A DNA stretch of 64,000 bases from Hyalella azteca. Its lineage: Eukaryota; Arthropoda; Malacostraca; Amphipoda; Hyalellidae. Positions 1 through 17,755 of this stretch are shown here, piece by piece; the first letter of the stretch is position 1, and each line of letters begins with the position of its first letter. The notes beneath the pieces were generated by a model, which ran no database searches, was not told where the DNA came from, and saw only the letters and a program-made list of their open reading frames with translations. Position numbers and translations under genes: made by a program. The stretch is taken from positions 1 through 64,000 of the forward strand of contig NW_025934621.1 in the NCBI RefSeq assembly GCF_000764305.2, written 5' to 3'.

Positions 1-5904
<5,904 letters not shown>

Positions 5905-6668
5905 TCTTACTATATGTATGTATTCTCGGCGGAACTTTAAATTTATCTGAACTTCTTGATGTACCTAAATCAAAGAATAAATAATTCATGTGGTAAGTTC
6001 ATAAATTATTTAAATTAAATATCCGAACGAGAATCAGTTTTTCTCTGAATCATGACGTTAACATTGGTGTAATTTGGATGACATGGCGATTAATCTCTTC
6101 TGTCGTTGCTCATGAGTCACGAGCTCAGTGAGTGGAATTTGAGGCTGCTAGAGTAGGTGCAGGATATTCAAATCATCGTCAAAACTAATTCATCGTCATC
6201 CCACAGCTGAACTTAGCTCCATGCACTTCTTATAAAGCCTAAAATAACTTCTTTACGGACTCCCAGCACAGTCGAGACCGGCGTTCAAGGTTCAACTGCC
6301 AAATTTTCTTTTCTTTAAAGAAAACGTTACTTTGCATCTTTAACTAAAAGAAATTTTGAAAGCCTGTTTCGCATTACGTTATGTCATCACGAAAAGAAAA
6401 TGGTATATGCTTCTAAAATGTGCTCATGCTAGCTATTTTTGAGATTATGAAGAAGTTGTTGGGCAGAGCTAACTCAAGCCTAGAACAGTGGCTGTCTCTG
6501 ACACAAAATCTTTTAGTAATAAATTTGCGATGAAAATTTAAAACAATTTTCATTCAAAGACCGACCAATTTCATATTATTGCAATCAAATTATTAGCTCT
6601 TAAGGTGAACTCTTGAATAGTTCCAAAGTACGACAATAGAGCCTTTTGTTTGAGGTATAATTACTCAC

Positions 6669-6757
6669 GCTGCACGAGTAGCAAGGACAGCCCCTATTAC
6701 CGTAAGGACAAACAATGAAAAGAATGCAGTATTCAGATAAAAATTTTTAGACGGCAT
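6669..6757 (-). CDS. Candidate signal-peptide exon of the maltase
   Basis: On the minus strand an ATG at 6757 opens 29 codons beginning MPSKNFYLNTAFFSLFVLTV and continuing through a short hydrophobic stretch to an Ala-rich end. A consensus GTGAGT donor follows at 6668. This reads as a classical signal peptide about 780 bases upstream of the first recognisable maltase exon, which itself lacks a leader. The exon ends with two carried bases. The only phase-compatible acceptor close to the Met at 5904 is the AG just before it (AAG, then A-ATG), and its polypyrimidine tract is poor. The join is therefore not secure, and an intermediate exon is possible. Confidence 0.45.
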
Positions 6758-7070
6758 TCTTGTTCAATGCTGAATTGCCAGCGACACTTAGAACTCTGAA
6801 GACCGAACAACTTTATTACAGAACAGAACAAGTAAAGAAATTGTGTTGTGGATATTAAGATAGCTCTTATATAAGAGGAAAAGAATCATGCCACTTGTGC
6901 AGTTTAGTTTGCATCTGTTGAACTCCCACGCTGGAAATAAGTAGTCTGAGTGATAAGTAGTCTGATTTTCTCGAACATTCTGCAAGCAAAGACCTTGTTC
7001 ACTATAAAGAGGGATCGGGGAATTGAGAGTGACTTGTTGCAATTCATATAGTCGGAATGAAAGTGTTACC

Positions 7071-7110
7071 TGATCACTTATGAGTCTAATCATGGACTCA
7101 TAAGTGATCA
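7071..7110. repeat. Perfect 16-bp hairpin
   Basis: TGATCACTTATGAGTC at 7071-7086 and its exact reverse complement at 7095-7110 flank an 8-base loop. It lies about 310 bp upstream of the candidate maltase leader exon. It may be a small palindromic element or a regulatory structure; nothing in the sequence decides this. Confidence 0.8.
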
Positions 7111-10100
7111 CTCAGGGCTCCCTATATGAGTGCTGCAAATATATCAATTATACATACTTCTGATGACAATTCTACCTATAAGAGATCTCTATTCCGGATA
7201 AACATAAGGTACTTTAATAATTTCATCGTGGCTCTGTTAATTAATCATAAACTGTTTTTGCACTTTGCCCTTAGTATATACTTTTGTTTTGAATGTCCTA
7301 TGCTATTAACTCAGCAGAAATGCGCATGCTTCGAAAACCGCTGAGAAACATGAAGGTGCTTGATTTGTGCATGACGTGGGGGAAATGTACTATCTGTCAG
7401 AGATAACACAATAATGCGAAAGATAAAACACTACCTAAGAACAAATGTTAGGTTTTTAAATTTTCATCCTCTAGTATTTACCTAAATTTTATTTAACCAC
7501 CTGCTAACATGAAAATTCAGTTTTTCGCCAATCAGGACTTTCCACCATGTTGGGATTTGGAACCTTTCGTACACTTATGCGACCGTTCTCCAAGATTCAT
7601 TGAACATAAAGTATCTCTGAAACTAATGAAGGCAATTAGATGGAACTGCATATGCATTCAAGACCTAGAGGTGATGCTTAGGTCGTGACGATTTTTTTTC
7701 GATTTCTCCTTCGTTTCTAACATATGTATACGGGCAGTGAACATAATAATATTTCTGTTCACTGTTTTTATCCTCTCGTGTCTTTTTTAGCCACTTGTAA
7801 CGTGCCCTCGAAGTTCGATCTGAACGAGACGCCACGACAATCTCTTCCTGGAATAATAATATTCTATACTACTTTACAGGTTTGCACGAAACTGTGAATA
7901 TATATTTGTGAATATATATATGTGAACTACTACTTAACGGTTATATTTAACTCGCGCAAACATTTTCTAATGAGGTTTAATTCGCGAGTTATTCGGCTAT
8001 AAGTGAAGCGACCGGTGTTTCTGCGACCGATAGTCAAATTTGCACTGAACATGAAAAAATATTCCAAATTAATTAACGTAGGGCAAAGAAATATATATGG
8101 TATTCAATAGGACCAAAGGGGGTGATTAGGCCGTGATCATGTGTTCGATTTCGTCTTCGTTTGAGACGGAATCCAATACACAAATTTAATTTGTATGAAG
8201 TATTATCACTTTATTACAGTTCACTTACATTACAACCTAATATTGAAATGCAAACTATATTTGAATGTTTAGTCTCATGTAGCAGTAATGTAGAAGTTGT
8301 GCAAATATCGCTACAAATATTTTTACAGTGATACATGCGTACCATGATACTTCGTATCAAAATGGTTATCGCTCATATTATTTGCATTTAAAATTAAATA
8401 TTTATATATGCCTTTTCATTATCATATAAATCATCATCGTTGCAATCACAGTAATAGAGCCTTGATGAATGCCCTATAAGGTAGAAACGAAGGCGAAATC
8501 GAACAAATAATGGTTAGGTCCTAATGAATGCATGTGCAAAGTTTCAGCGAGAGACGGATGTGTTTGATGTGTTTGAGAGGTGGAGTCTCACTATTTATTT
8601 ATAAAATTTATTAATATCATTCATCTCAATTAGATGGTAAATGCTTCGATTCGGAAAAAAAATCAGAATATCATTACATCTATACGATTTCGGCAAACAA
8701 AATGAATTTGATCAAGTTTTAGATTAGTTTAAATTCCGATGTTTAAATTCATAAATTTTGTAACGAATTCACCGTCCGCGAACATGGAATGTTTTTTTTT
8801 CGAACTATCCGCGACTTCAGTGGTTCTATGATCCGGTCTGAAGCAGTTTATATTCGTTGCGAATTTTTTTCACTGCGAGGTCGCCGACATTGTCACCTTT
8901 ATAGTCAAGGTACGTCTGCTGCAGCGATACCCTGGAGCAACATTCTAGTGGTAATGCCGCGGGTGCCGTCGTGCTGACTGCCGGGACGACAAGAGTCAGT
9001 TGCGACTTGAGTGTAGACTGTGGACGACCACATCAGTGATGTCTTGGCCATCGTCTGGTTAAGGTGTGTGGTGAGGAATAATTTAGTGCCGCGCCTCAAT
9101 ATATAGTTACTTCACTCTGGTTGGGCTCTGAACTATACAAAATGACAGCCCGTACAATGCATTAACAACAATTTTATTTGAATGAACGCTGTGTGAGCAA
9201 ACTAGATCGTATAATGAGAAGTTGTCACGAGGAAGTGTTTACTTTCAGCTATGAATCAGTAACTAAATTTACCAAGACAAAAAGGCGGGGATGACATATT
9301 TATCAGACATTTCCCAATAAATCAACACTGCTTGGCATCATTAAATTTAAAGGTCTGACATTAAATACATTATTGCAATTTATCATCTATTTTACAAGTA
9401 ACTCGCCTCGACTCATAACAGAAAATTTTTATTACAAGAAAATATGAAGCATGTAATTCTAGTGATAGCAGTAAAAAAAATGTCGCATCGATGTCAGGAG
9501 TAGAAATTTTTTTAAGGGAAAAGAGACTTTAAGAAGGTTTTATATTTTTCTGCTGACTCACGAAGTTGCAAGCCCGCTGCCAATTTAATTGAACGTAAAA
9601 GGAAGCAAATCGCTAAGTGCGGGCTGTTAGACCACTTCACACGTTGCTCACTAGTTTCTATGTCAAGTATCTTAGTATTCACTATGATACTCGCTTTGGT
9701 CCGACGATGTTTGCATCGCGAAACTAAAAATTAAAAACTAAATCTATAAATATTGATGAGGGCATTTGTGAATTTGGAGCCAGCAATCTTATACATTACT
9801 TTGGTCTTATCAGCCACTTCTGTTTTTCTTTGCGGGAAAAAAGTTCGGTTTTCTGTAATTTTGAAGCATATTTAGTTTTGTAAGCTCGATAAGAAATCTA
9901 CACGCTCGAAATTCTCTCAGAAATGTCTACGAAATAAATTAATTTCGTGGGCTTTAAAAAATAAATCCCTAGTGACTGAGGATGCCATCAAGCCTTATTA
10001 GACTCGAGCGTCCTGAGATGAAGCGCCGTTTTGGAAATTAAAATTTGTTAGACCTTGACTTGGTGGCAGTAAACCTGTAATTATAGGAAGCCAAGGTCTC

Positions 10101-11894
10101 GTTCATTTGTTCTGTACTCAGCCTACTCCTCTGTGCGAGGTTCGTTCATGATTTAAAGACACAAGTTATTTTTGACTGACCACTTATGTTCTCTATTGTG
10201 GGGGACGACGACTTGTCTGTTGTATCAATATCGATTTTAAATAATATCTTATATCATTCAATAGATTATCTTATGCAAGACACTGCTGTACGAATACTAA
10301 TTTATGAATTAATTTGGCTAGTCATTGATTGTTGGAAGGAACTATTTACACTTGTCTTTTCAAATGATTATGGTCTATTCATGACATTTTACAGAATGGG
10401 GAAATATCATTTTTCCTATATTCCTTTCAAGTCAGGCCACGAGGGTTTAGATTTTTTAACATAAAATGGTAAAACCGCTGTACTCTTAAAACGCCGGACT
10501 GTAAAATGTACATCACGAGTTGCTTGGTTTAATTAACTAAACAGGTTCTCGAGCGGCAGCCATGATCTATCGCTCCATGTGTTAAAACTGGTTGGCTTCA
10601 GAGGAAGAATTTTTATTTCGCAACTACTTTTTTTCTGCTTCTTTGAGACTATTTTTTTACTATTTGCATAACTTGTTGTAGAAGATAGTATTATTTGTCA
10701 TTATTTATGATTACAATTATTATGGGTTTGTAAATAAATCTTCCTTTCTTCCTTAATCTCTTGTATGATATCACATCAGATGCAGCTAGCGTCGTATTTT
10801 CTTGTTTGAACTGTTTAACTTTTTTGAAAGTGCATATCGATGCAGTTCGACGATTGCGACAATATCGAATGCAAGGAGAATTTATATTATATTGTATTGC
10901 CCATAGCAACTGAATCGTGTCCACCGTAGTGTCACTATATTATATTCGAAAAACGCCTTTAGCTTCAATATGTTGAAATATTGAAAATATAAATTCCAAT
11001 AGTATTGTTTTTATTGTATCATCAGAATATTAAATACGAAACTTATTTTTACTCTGATCTTTTCACTGATCTTCTTCTACTCTGATCACTGAAATCTTAA
11101 CCGTATAAATTTTCAAATGATTTCCGTTGAAAGACACAACAAAGGACACAATTTAATCGCTCAGTAAAGACCAATTAAAATGAGTTGCACTCGTAAGGTA
11201 GTAGTACGAACTTGAAGCCTCAAATGACAATGGCAGGTATGTTTCATAATTAAAATTCGAGTTTTATTTAGTTATTTCGAAAGTATTCGTATACAAAACA
11301 CCTCTAATTTTTTATTGCCACCTCTAATTTATTAAGACTTGAGGTCGTGCAATTCAGTCACATATTTTTTCTAATTCGCGCACCTGTTGTTTAATTGTTA
11401 AATTTACAGCTTTATAGTTTGATAAGAGAAAGCGAAAACCTCAAATAAAAGTGGAGACTTGACACGAATGTAATTTTATGAGTCAAGACGTGTAATGAAT
11501 ACCAAATTTCATTCATGTACCTTGTTTTTCCGTATCTCTTAAGGAGGGTTAAGGAATTTTCCCTAGTATATTGTATTTGCATAACCGGAAACTGCACAAA
11601 ACAACGTCGCCACGCGCGTGCGTAACGAAACTATGAATGGGACTGAGCATCGCTGCTCATGAATGACGGCGTAGTATGTATACGTATCAGAACACTTAGG
11701 AATTCCCTGTCTTTATTTGGGTATTGTGCACTCGGTTGTGCGTCATTGAAATTTTAACCCGCTGGAATTCTCCCTTCTATTTCAACAACATCGTCACTTC
11801 TTGTGTGATCGTTTTTTGGGGGGACCAATGCCTTCAAGTCTAATACATAGCTAGTGATGTTCTTGTTACTCGTATAGTTGAGAGAGACTCTTGG

Positions 11895-12070
11895 TGAATG
11901 CAGTTAGTGTCAGGCATTGGTGGCAGTTAGTGTCAGGAGTTAATTGCAGTTAGTGTCAGGAGTTAGTGTAAGACTGTAAGGAGTCGTAAAAATTAGTGTC
12001 AGCAGTTAGTGGTAGTTAGTGCATAGTGTCGTAGCAGGTAGTGTCATTAATTGACTACCGGTAGTGTTAG
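11895..12070. repeat. Irregular tandem repeat of GTTAGTGTCAGG type
   Basis: The motif GCAGTTAGTGTCAGG and variants recur about seven times with unequal spacing (11902-12070). They end about 175 bp before the SDR start codon, so the array probably lies in its promoter or 5' UTR. Confidence 0.75.
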
Positions 12071-12243
12071 GACCTGACTACCACTTTCTACAAATACGTA
12101 TTTTTATGTGTATTCATGTCCCTTTAACTGTTCTATTTCTCCAGCATAAAATAATTATAAATCATTGCAACAATCTATAAGGTTGTAATATTTGTGGTAT
12201 TGTTTTCTTCATAATATTATATCGATATTATAATATCCTGTAA

Positions 12244-15200
12244 ATGGAGCACAAAGTTGCCCTGGTGACGGGAGGAGCGCGTGGGCTGGGCAGAGCCATC
12301 GCAGAGCGTCTCCTCGATAACGGACTCAAGGTGAGCCTCGAATCTTGGCGGTGATCGAATGGTTTGAAGTCGTGACTACTTTATAGGGCTTAATTAACCC
12401 TCTACCGCCTGACATGAGTAACCGGTGCAATATTGTCGCAAGCCTACTTCCCGAAAAGGATGCGTTCTAGTGAGCGCAAAATGACTTGCACTGATGGTTG
12501 CCGCCACGTAGAACACTTTAAAATGTTCTCTGTTGCGTACAAAGGTCCTCAGGTTGCTAAAATCAATCATTTACGTATAATTCAAGTTGAAAGTTATGTT
12601 CCCAGAGAGTGACATACGGCGGTAGAGGGTTAATACTTGACGTCTTGGCTTAGCGTAAATTCATTAGAAAACAATTAATTGCCTTGATAATGTGCCTTGA
12701 TGAAATTCTGCAGGCTAGTGGTTGAATTATAATATTATCATCGGCGAATCGAATTCTGCAACAATATCATCTGTATTTATTTTGTTTAGTGATTCTAACA
12801 TGCGTGTGAACGACATTGAGTAACGCCAACTGCAAGTCTGCGTTAATATTCTCACTTGAAGAGAAATTCGCCACATCTAATATATATCATTTTTCTTTAT
12901 TATGGTTTATACGAATGGCTTAAGTGTTCCATGACAAATTTATAGTTCATGTTATTGGATAACTGTTCTAATCAATAGTTGTACTAAAGGATACAAGAAG
13001 GAGGTTTTGTTACTTGAGGTGGTCACTCTCTCACCCGTACCTTCGGCGCTCATTGAACTCCTTGAGGTGCAGTGCTGAAGCATGTAGAGTTCGTCTTTGT
13101 GTTACGTTATATGCATGGTCGCTCTCTCACCCGTACCTCAAGTGCTCATAAAGCTTCAGCATGTGCAGTGGATCTTGTTCAACGAAGGCATCCTGCCAGT
13201 CCACTTGTAGGGTCACTGCCACAAGTTCACAAGTCTAGAGGCTCGGTGACGCGGGCACTGTGTGACAAGGATAGGCAAAACTTGAGGACAAACATTAAAG
13301 ATGTCTTTTAGAGTTACAGTTACTTCTTCCCAGACCATTCGGATAGACCATTTGAGAGAAAAATATTCTTTTTTTACTTTTACCTTCGTAACCAACAGAC
13401 TTTTAAATTCGTCTCTCATTAGAAGGTTAGCTTCAGTCGTCCGAAGAAACAAAGAGCAAATTTAAGAACGTTCAATTGGAAGCTATTGGTTTTATCAAAC
13501 TTTTTTGGCAATTGCCATACATCCCATGCATATCTTAAATCTATATTAATGATAAAGTCAATTGAACAAATATGCTCTAATTTTTAACATGCATCGGGGT
13601 ATCTCTGACATCACGGCTGTAACAAGCTCTTGCGTTGAAAAATAAAAAACTAGCTGTATGATCATGCAAGAGGTAAAGTTAAGTTCAGGGCACCCTGTAT
13701 AAGAGCATTGAGTTGTGGGTTAGGTACCCGAATCTAGCTGTGAAAATCCATATCAAAATCGGCGAGATGGCTGAGGGTTTAGAATAGCAGTTTGAGGCAG
13801 TGAGTTGAGAGTTTACATACCAGCTGTCTGTTAAAATTCTTCAAAATCTATAATCTGACGAGTCAGATTTCGCATAATCAACGCCGCCACCTCTAGTAAT
13901 AATTCTTTGCTCTAAGGTTTGCATTGCGGACATCATGGAGGAAACCGGCCGCGCCGCTGCGCAGGAGCTTGCAACGAAGTACGGCGAAGAGAGGGTGGCT
14001 TTTGAGTGCTGCGATACATCGGTTGAGCAGCAGTTCAGTGGTGGGTTGCTGCTAATATAAATATCTTGAAGGCTTTAGAGTGGTACGATACTTCGGTTGA
14101 ACAGTAGTTCAGTACCGCTGCGCAGGAGCTTGCAACGAAGTACGGCGAAGAGAGGGTGGCTTTTGAGTGCTGCGATACATCGGTTGAGCAGCAGTTCAGT
14201 GGTGGGTTGTTGCTAATATAAATAACTTGAAATCTTTAAAGTGCTGCGATACTTCGGTTGAACAGCAGTTCAGTGGTGGGTTGCTGCTAATATAATATCT
14301 TGAAGGCTTTAGAGTGCTATGATATTTTGGTTGAACAGCAGTTTTGTGGTTGGTTATTGCTGACGAAAATACTCGTCTACTTCGATCGGATTCGCAAGGT
14401 TATATTTGCAGTACCTGATTAAATCCGCTTATGCCTGCAAACAATAGATAACAAACAGCGCCTCAATTTATCATAGTTTCAGTTACACTTTTTTTATTCG
14501 AATTTGGGTAAATATTGCCTAATGACATGTTTGGCTTTGGGCTCCCTTGAAATGCTGATCCGACGCAAAGTGCGGCTTGTGATTTGTTGACAACTTGCTT
14601 ACCTGACGACAGCATATCATCGAGGAGCTGGCGTTCTGCAACATCATCATAAACGTATTCTGATGCTATCTCTTGACAAATTTCTTGGTAATTCCTTATA
14701 TTTTCTAAATATTGCTGCGGTATTGCTCAGCTAACATCAGCATAAACACTGCGGATCGAGTAGTAGAAAAATTACAATGTTATTTTTCGCCTACCGAGCA
14801 AAGAGGTGTTGCGGGATCGAGTTTACACGGAAACTGATTAGAAAACGAAAGCAGAAACGCTGTCTGTATTGTATTATTTTTGTATTTGTATGAGAATAAT
14901 GGCTTCAGTTGTATTACTAGTTATACAAAACATTCTCTATTATTTGAGATACTAAATATATTGCGACATTTTCTACTGATAAAAACTTATTGTCAATTAT
15001 TTCTTCAGACGCTTGGACGCGCTGTGAGGAGCAGCTGGGCAAGCTGGACCTCCTCGTCAAATTGTATCGGAGGTTCATGCCACGTCAAAATTTTTCTCTT
15101 GAACGCATGCATAATGCAGCTTAGACTTGAGTCAATAGAATTAATTTTTAACTAAGAAAATGCCAATGAATTTACTTATCATTATCATTTCCTATTTTCG

Positions 15201-16827
15201 TTCTGTATTTATGTCATATTATCAATAAAATACTTAATGGAAATACTCGTCAATTCTAAAAAAATGCTGTAATTCTTCGTTTTGACAACTATTCTAATTG
15301 CGCTGGTCTGCCTATAACTTGCTAGTTAAATTAACAGCTTCTTAGTTTACAATTACAGCAAATTTCCAATCTTCCTGATGCTCACTCTTCAGTTTTTTCA
15401 TTGTTTTAGTATGTCAAATTATTGCAGATTTAATATTTCTGTCATCTCTCCTAACGGTAATTATAGCCCTATCCCATCATATCAGGAATATATAACTATT
15501 CGAATATAGAAATCGATGAAAAATATTCCCAGGATGAAATCTAATATATAACTATTCAGATTTATACTGTCAATTACGTTGCCGACATATGTAGTTCTCA
15601 ATCATTCAACTCACTCAATTTATCATAACTGATATAATTTAATTTCAACGAAATGTTTTTTCCCTCTTTGTCCTCAGGGAGGTTACATCACAGGGAGTTT
15701 GTTGGCGTTCGAGCGCATGCGTTCGGTGGGTGACGACGCGCCTGGCGTCGGTGGTACTGTCATTAATGTCGCCAGCATCGCGGCCATCAAGACGCTGCCC
15801 TTTGGCCCCATCTACTCGGCCACAAAGAGCGGCGTGGTCGGCCTCAGCAGGGCACTGGGGGTGAGCCCTAATAATGCTTAAAATAATTATAATTCGAGAT
15901 AGAGAATCGTCATAATTTTTCAGGGGGCTAAGAAGCTGTTCACTCAAGTTTAGTAATATTGATGCTGGTTCGAGTTGGGAAATCAGACAATCGAAAGGGA
16001 TTTCCAATGACTCAAATGTGGTAAACTTTCTACGAAAAGCGTTCAACTGAATCAAGTGCTGACGAAGAGCAGTTAATAGCTTTTTGTTTGTGCATTTCAT
16101 AATCAGTACAACTAATGACATGTTAATGATAAGACAGTAATAATCATGGGCAAACGGATGCAGGAATAGTTGACAAGCCAAAAAGTTCGCCATCATTACG
16201 CCGCTATAATCCATGCATGCTCACTGTCATTGTGTCGACACAGCACCCACTGCACCACAGCCTGACGGGAGTCAAGGTGCTGTGTCTGTGTCCGTCGCTG
16301 ATCAGCGGCACGCCCTTCCTTCAGTGCGCCATGGAGAAGGCCTTCTCCCCAGCCGTGGCTAAGGCGCTTCAGGCCGCCGGCGGTAAAATAAAGCCCTTGA
16401 CGTGAGTGTTCACTATAGCCTTATGTATGTATTGAATAGTTTTAATTGCTTATCCCAAAGAATCATCAGTTCATCGTTATCACTTGGGAATATTTTGATT
16501 ACATCTGCAGTGCGTCAAAATTTGTGTTAGGATCTTACTTGAGGAAGAAATTGTCCAGCAATTTGCTAATGTAAAACTCCGTTAACTAAACCGTTATTGA
16601 TCTAAATCGACTGTTTTCATCGTGATATGTCCCATACATACGCCCATTATATTGTTTTAGAGATGACTTCTTCGTGTAAATCAATAATTTATCCATGATG
16701 ACGCTGCAGAGTGCCGGAGGTTGTGGAGGCGTTCAGCAAGCTGCTGGAGGAAGAAGTGAACGGCTCTGTCCTGGTCGTAGAGGCCGGCAAGGAGCCCTAC
16801 TACAGCCTTCCAGAAATTCCATCGTAA
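12244..16827 (+). CDS. 15-hydroxyprostaglandin dehydrogenase-like SDR
   Basis: NAD-dependent short-chain dehydrogenase; the closest pattern is 15-PGDH, which oxidises the 15-hydroxyl of prostaglandins. Exons: 12244-12330, 13917-14040, about 15010-15061, 15678-15860, 16244-16401 and 16710-16827 (TAA at 16825). Residues 1-29 hold the Rossmann motif [14 protein letters not shown] gives the Asp typical of NAD preference. The active-site Ser (INVASIAA) and Tyr/Lys (YSATKSG) are in the 15678 exon. The usual NNAG block between LDLLV and [10 protein letters not shown] is not found: the third exon reads LLVK and runs into non-conserved sequence with no good donor. About 241 residues are recovered, against roughly 255-266 in the family, which fits one missing exon of about 70 nt. 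The gene may be intact with an unseen exon, mis-assembled, or damaged. Confidence 0.82.
13708..13800 (+). repeat. Possible diverged SINE fragment
   Basis: GAGTTGTGGGTT followed by AATCGGCGAGATGGCTG resembles, in order and spacing, part of the tRNA-derived element at 17514-17755 (GAGTTGTGGGTTCGATACC, then AACCGGCGAGGTGGCGG). The 5' promoter half is absent. Support is a single pairwise resemblance. Confidence 0.35.
13954..14360. repeat. Tandem copies of the exon-2 3' end and its donor (SDR gene)
   Basis: The end of exon 2 plus the start of intron 2 recurs. A nearly exact long copy begins at 14115 (CCGCTGCGCAGGAGC, as at 13954). Shorter, more diverged copies of TGCGATACATCGGTTGAGCA plus the TTCAGTG/GTGGGT donor follow near 14250 and 14317. 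A further partial copy lies near 14085. At least two later copies keep a donor-like GTGGGT, so the true exon is followed by decoy donors. Confidence 0.85.
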
Positions 16828-17238
16828 AATTCTTTCTTTGGAACTTGTTCGATCATTCCGGAGTCTCGTTAATAAGTTGGAGCATGACATTGATGCGTTA
16901 CAGTGTATAGATATTCATGTACCGGCACATATGGAACGTCGTCCCATGTCATGTGTTTCACTTTCCATGGATATTATCACAAAGCAATTTTATCCGGTTT
17001 TTACTTTTTATAGTTTATGCTTCAATCGTCGAAAATTTAACAAGGGTGGTTAGTAATATCGAAATTTTTAACTAGACTTGAATGAGATATTTCTTATCAT
17101 TTCATTTTTAACTTCTGTTGTTGTTTTTGCATGAGGTTCAACCATAGTTACATTTGTAGCATGGCTTAGGTTTTAAATTTTTCGGAATTATTCCTATTTT
17201 CTTGTATTGACTTCACGGCTTATGCATTTGATTGTTTC

Positions 17239-17262
17239 CTTTTTTTTTTTTTTTTTTTTTTT
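17239..17262. repeat. Poly-T tract
   Basis: A run of about 24 T residues downstream of the SDR gene. It could be the reverse-strand tail of an old retroposon, but no body could be assigned to it. Confidence 0.8.
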
Positions 17263-17513
17263 GTTCTTGTGTTGGATTCTTCTAATCTTCTTCAACAAGT
17301 TAATGCACAGTGGCATCTCGAAATTCGTTTAAGAAATGTTATTAGTTAGAGAAATAATTGTGCTTACTAACACTCTCTGCTACTAAACTCTTTGGTCAAT
17401 TAGGCAGCTATTTAGTTGTATCGAGTGAACGCGTATTGTATTGAGTGTACACGTAACTTTGTATTGTGATGTTTGGTTCACAGATTTAGGAAACATGTAC
17501 AACATAAAGCGAT

Positions 17514-17755
17514 GATAGCAGAGTGGTCGAGTGGCAAAAGTTCAGAGAACCAAATTGGATCTTCGAGTTGTGGGTTCGATACCTATAGCAACTGTGCAAA
17601 GTACTACTGGTCGAAACCGGCGAGGTGGCGGGTCGGCGAAGCACAGGATATGTGAGCAATGTGTTGCGTGTTCGAGAACCGCAACAAGCTGTGAAACTGC
17701 TACGGTGGTCAGAATCGGCGATACGCCTAATTTACAACATTTTTTACGCTGACGC
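17514..17755 (+). mobile_element. tRNA-derived SINE-like element
   Basis: The sequence starting GATAGCAGAGTGGTCGAGTGG carries a Pol III A box (TGGTCGAGTGG) and, about 50 bases on, a B box (GGTTCGATACC), each with about one mismatch to consensus. The acceptor-stem ends do not pair well, so this is not a functional tRNA. A tRNA-unrelated, GC-richer body follows to about 17755 and ends in TTTTTTACG. That structure fits a SINE. A tRNA pseudogene is the alternative. Confidence 0.55.

Larger units (their letters stand above)
6758..12243. other. Intergenic stretch between maltase and SDR gene
   Basis: The stretch is AT-rich with only short ORFs, none showing a recognisable family. A locally GC-richer patch at about 8870-9075 has a minus-strand ORF of 64 codons (8905-9099) with no motif I recognise. 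A short open stretch with an acceptor-like start (about 7790-7860) is also unassigned. The end of the region (from about 11895) holds a short tandem repeat just upstream of the next gene. Confidence 0.6.

Noticed and set aside
15645..16214. 189-codon minus-strand ORF
   Set aside because: It overlaps the conserved SDR exon on the opposite strand and shows no domain.
17514..17590. Functional tRNA gene
   Set aside because: A and B boxes are present but the acceptor stem does not pair and the anticodon arm is not clear; a SINE head fits better.
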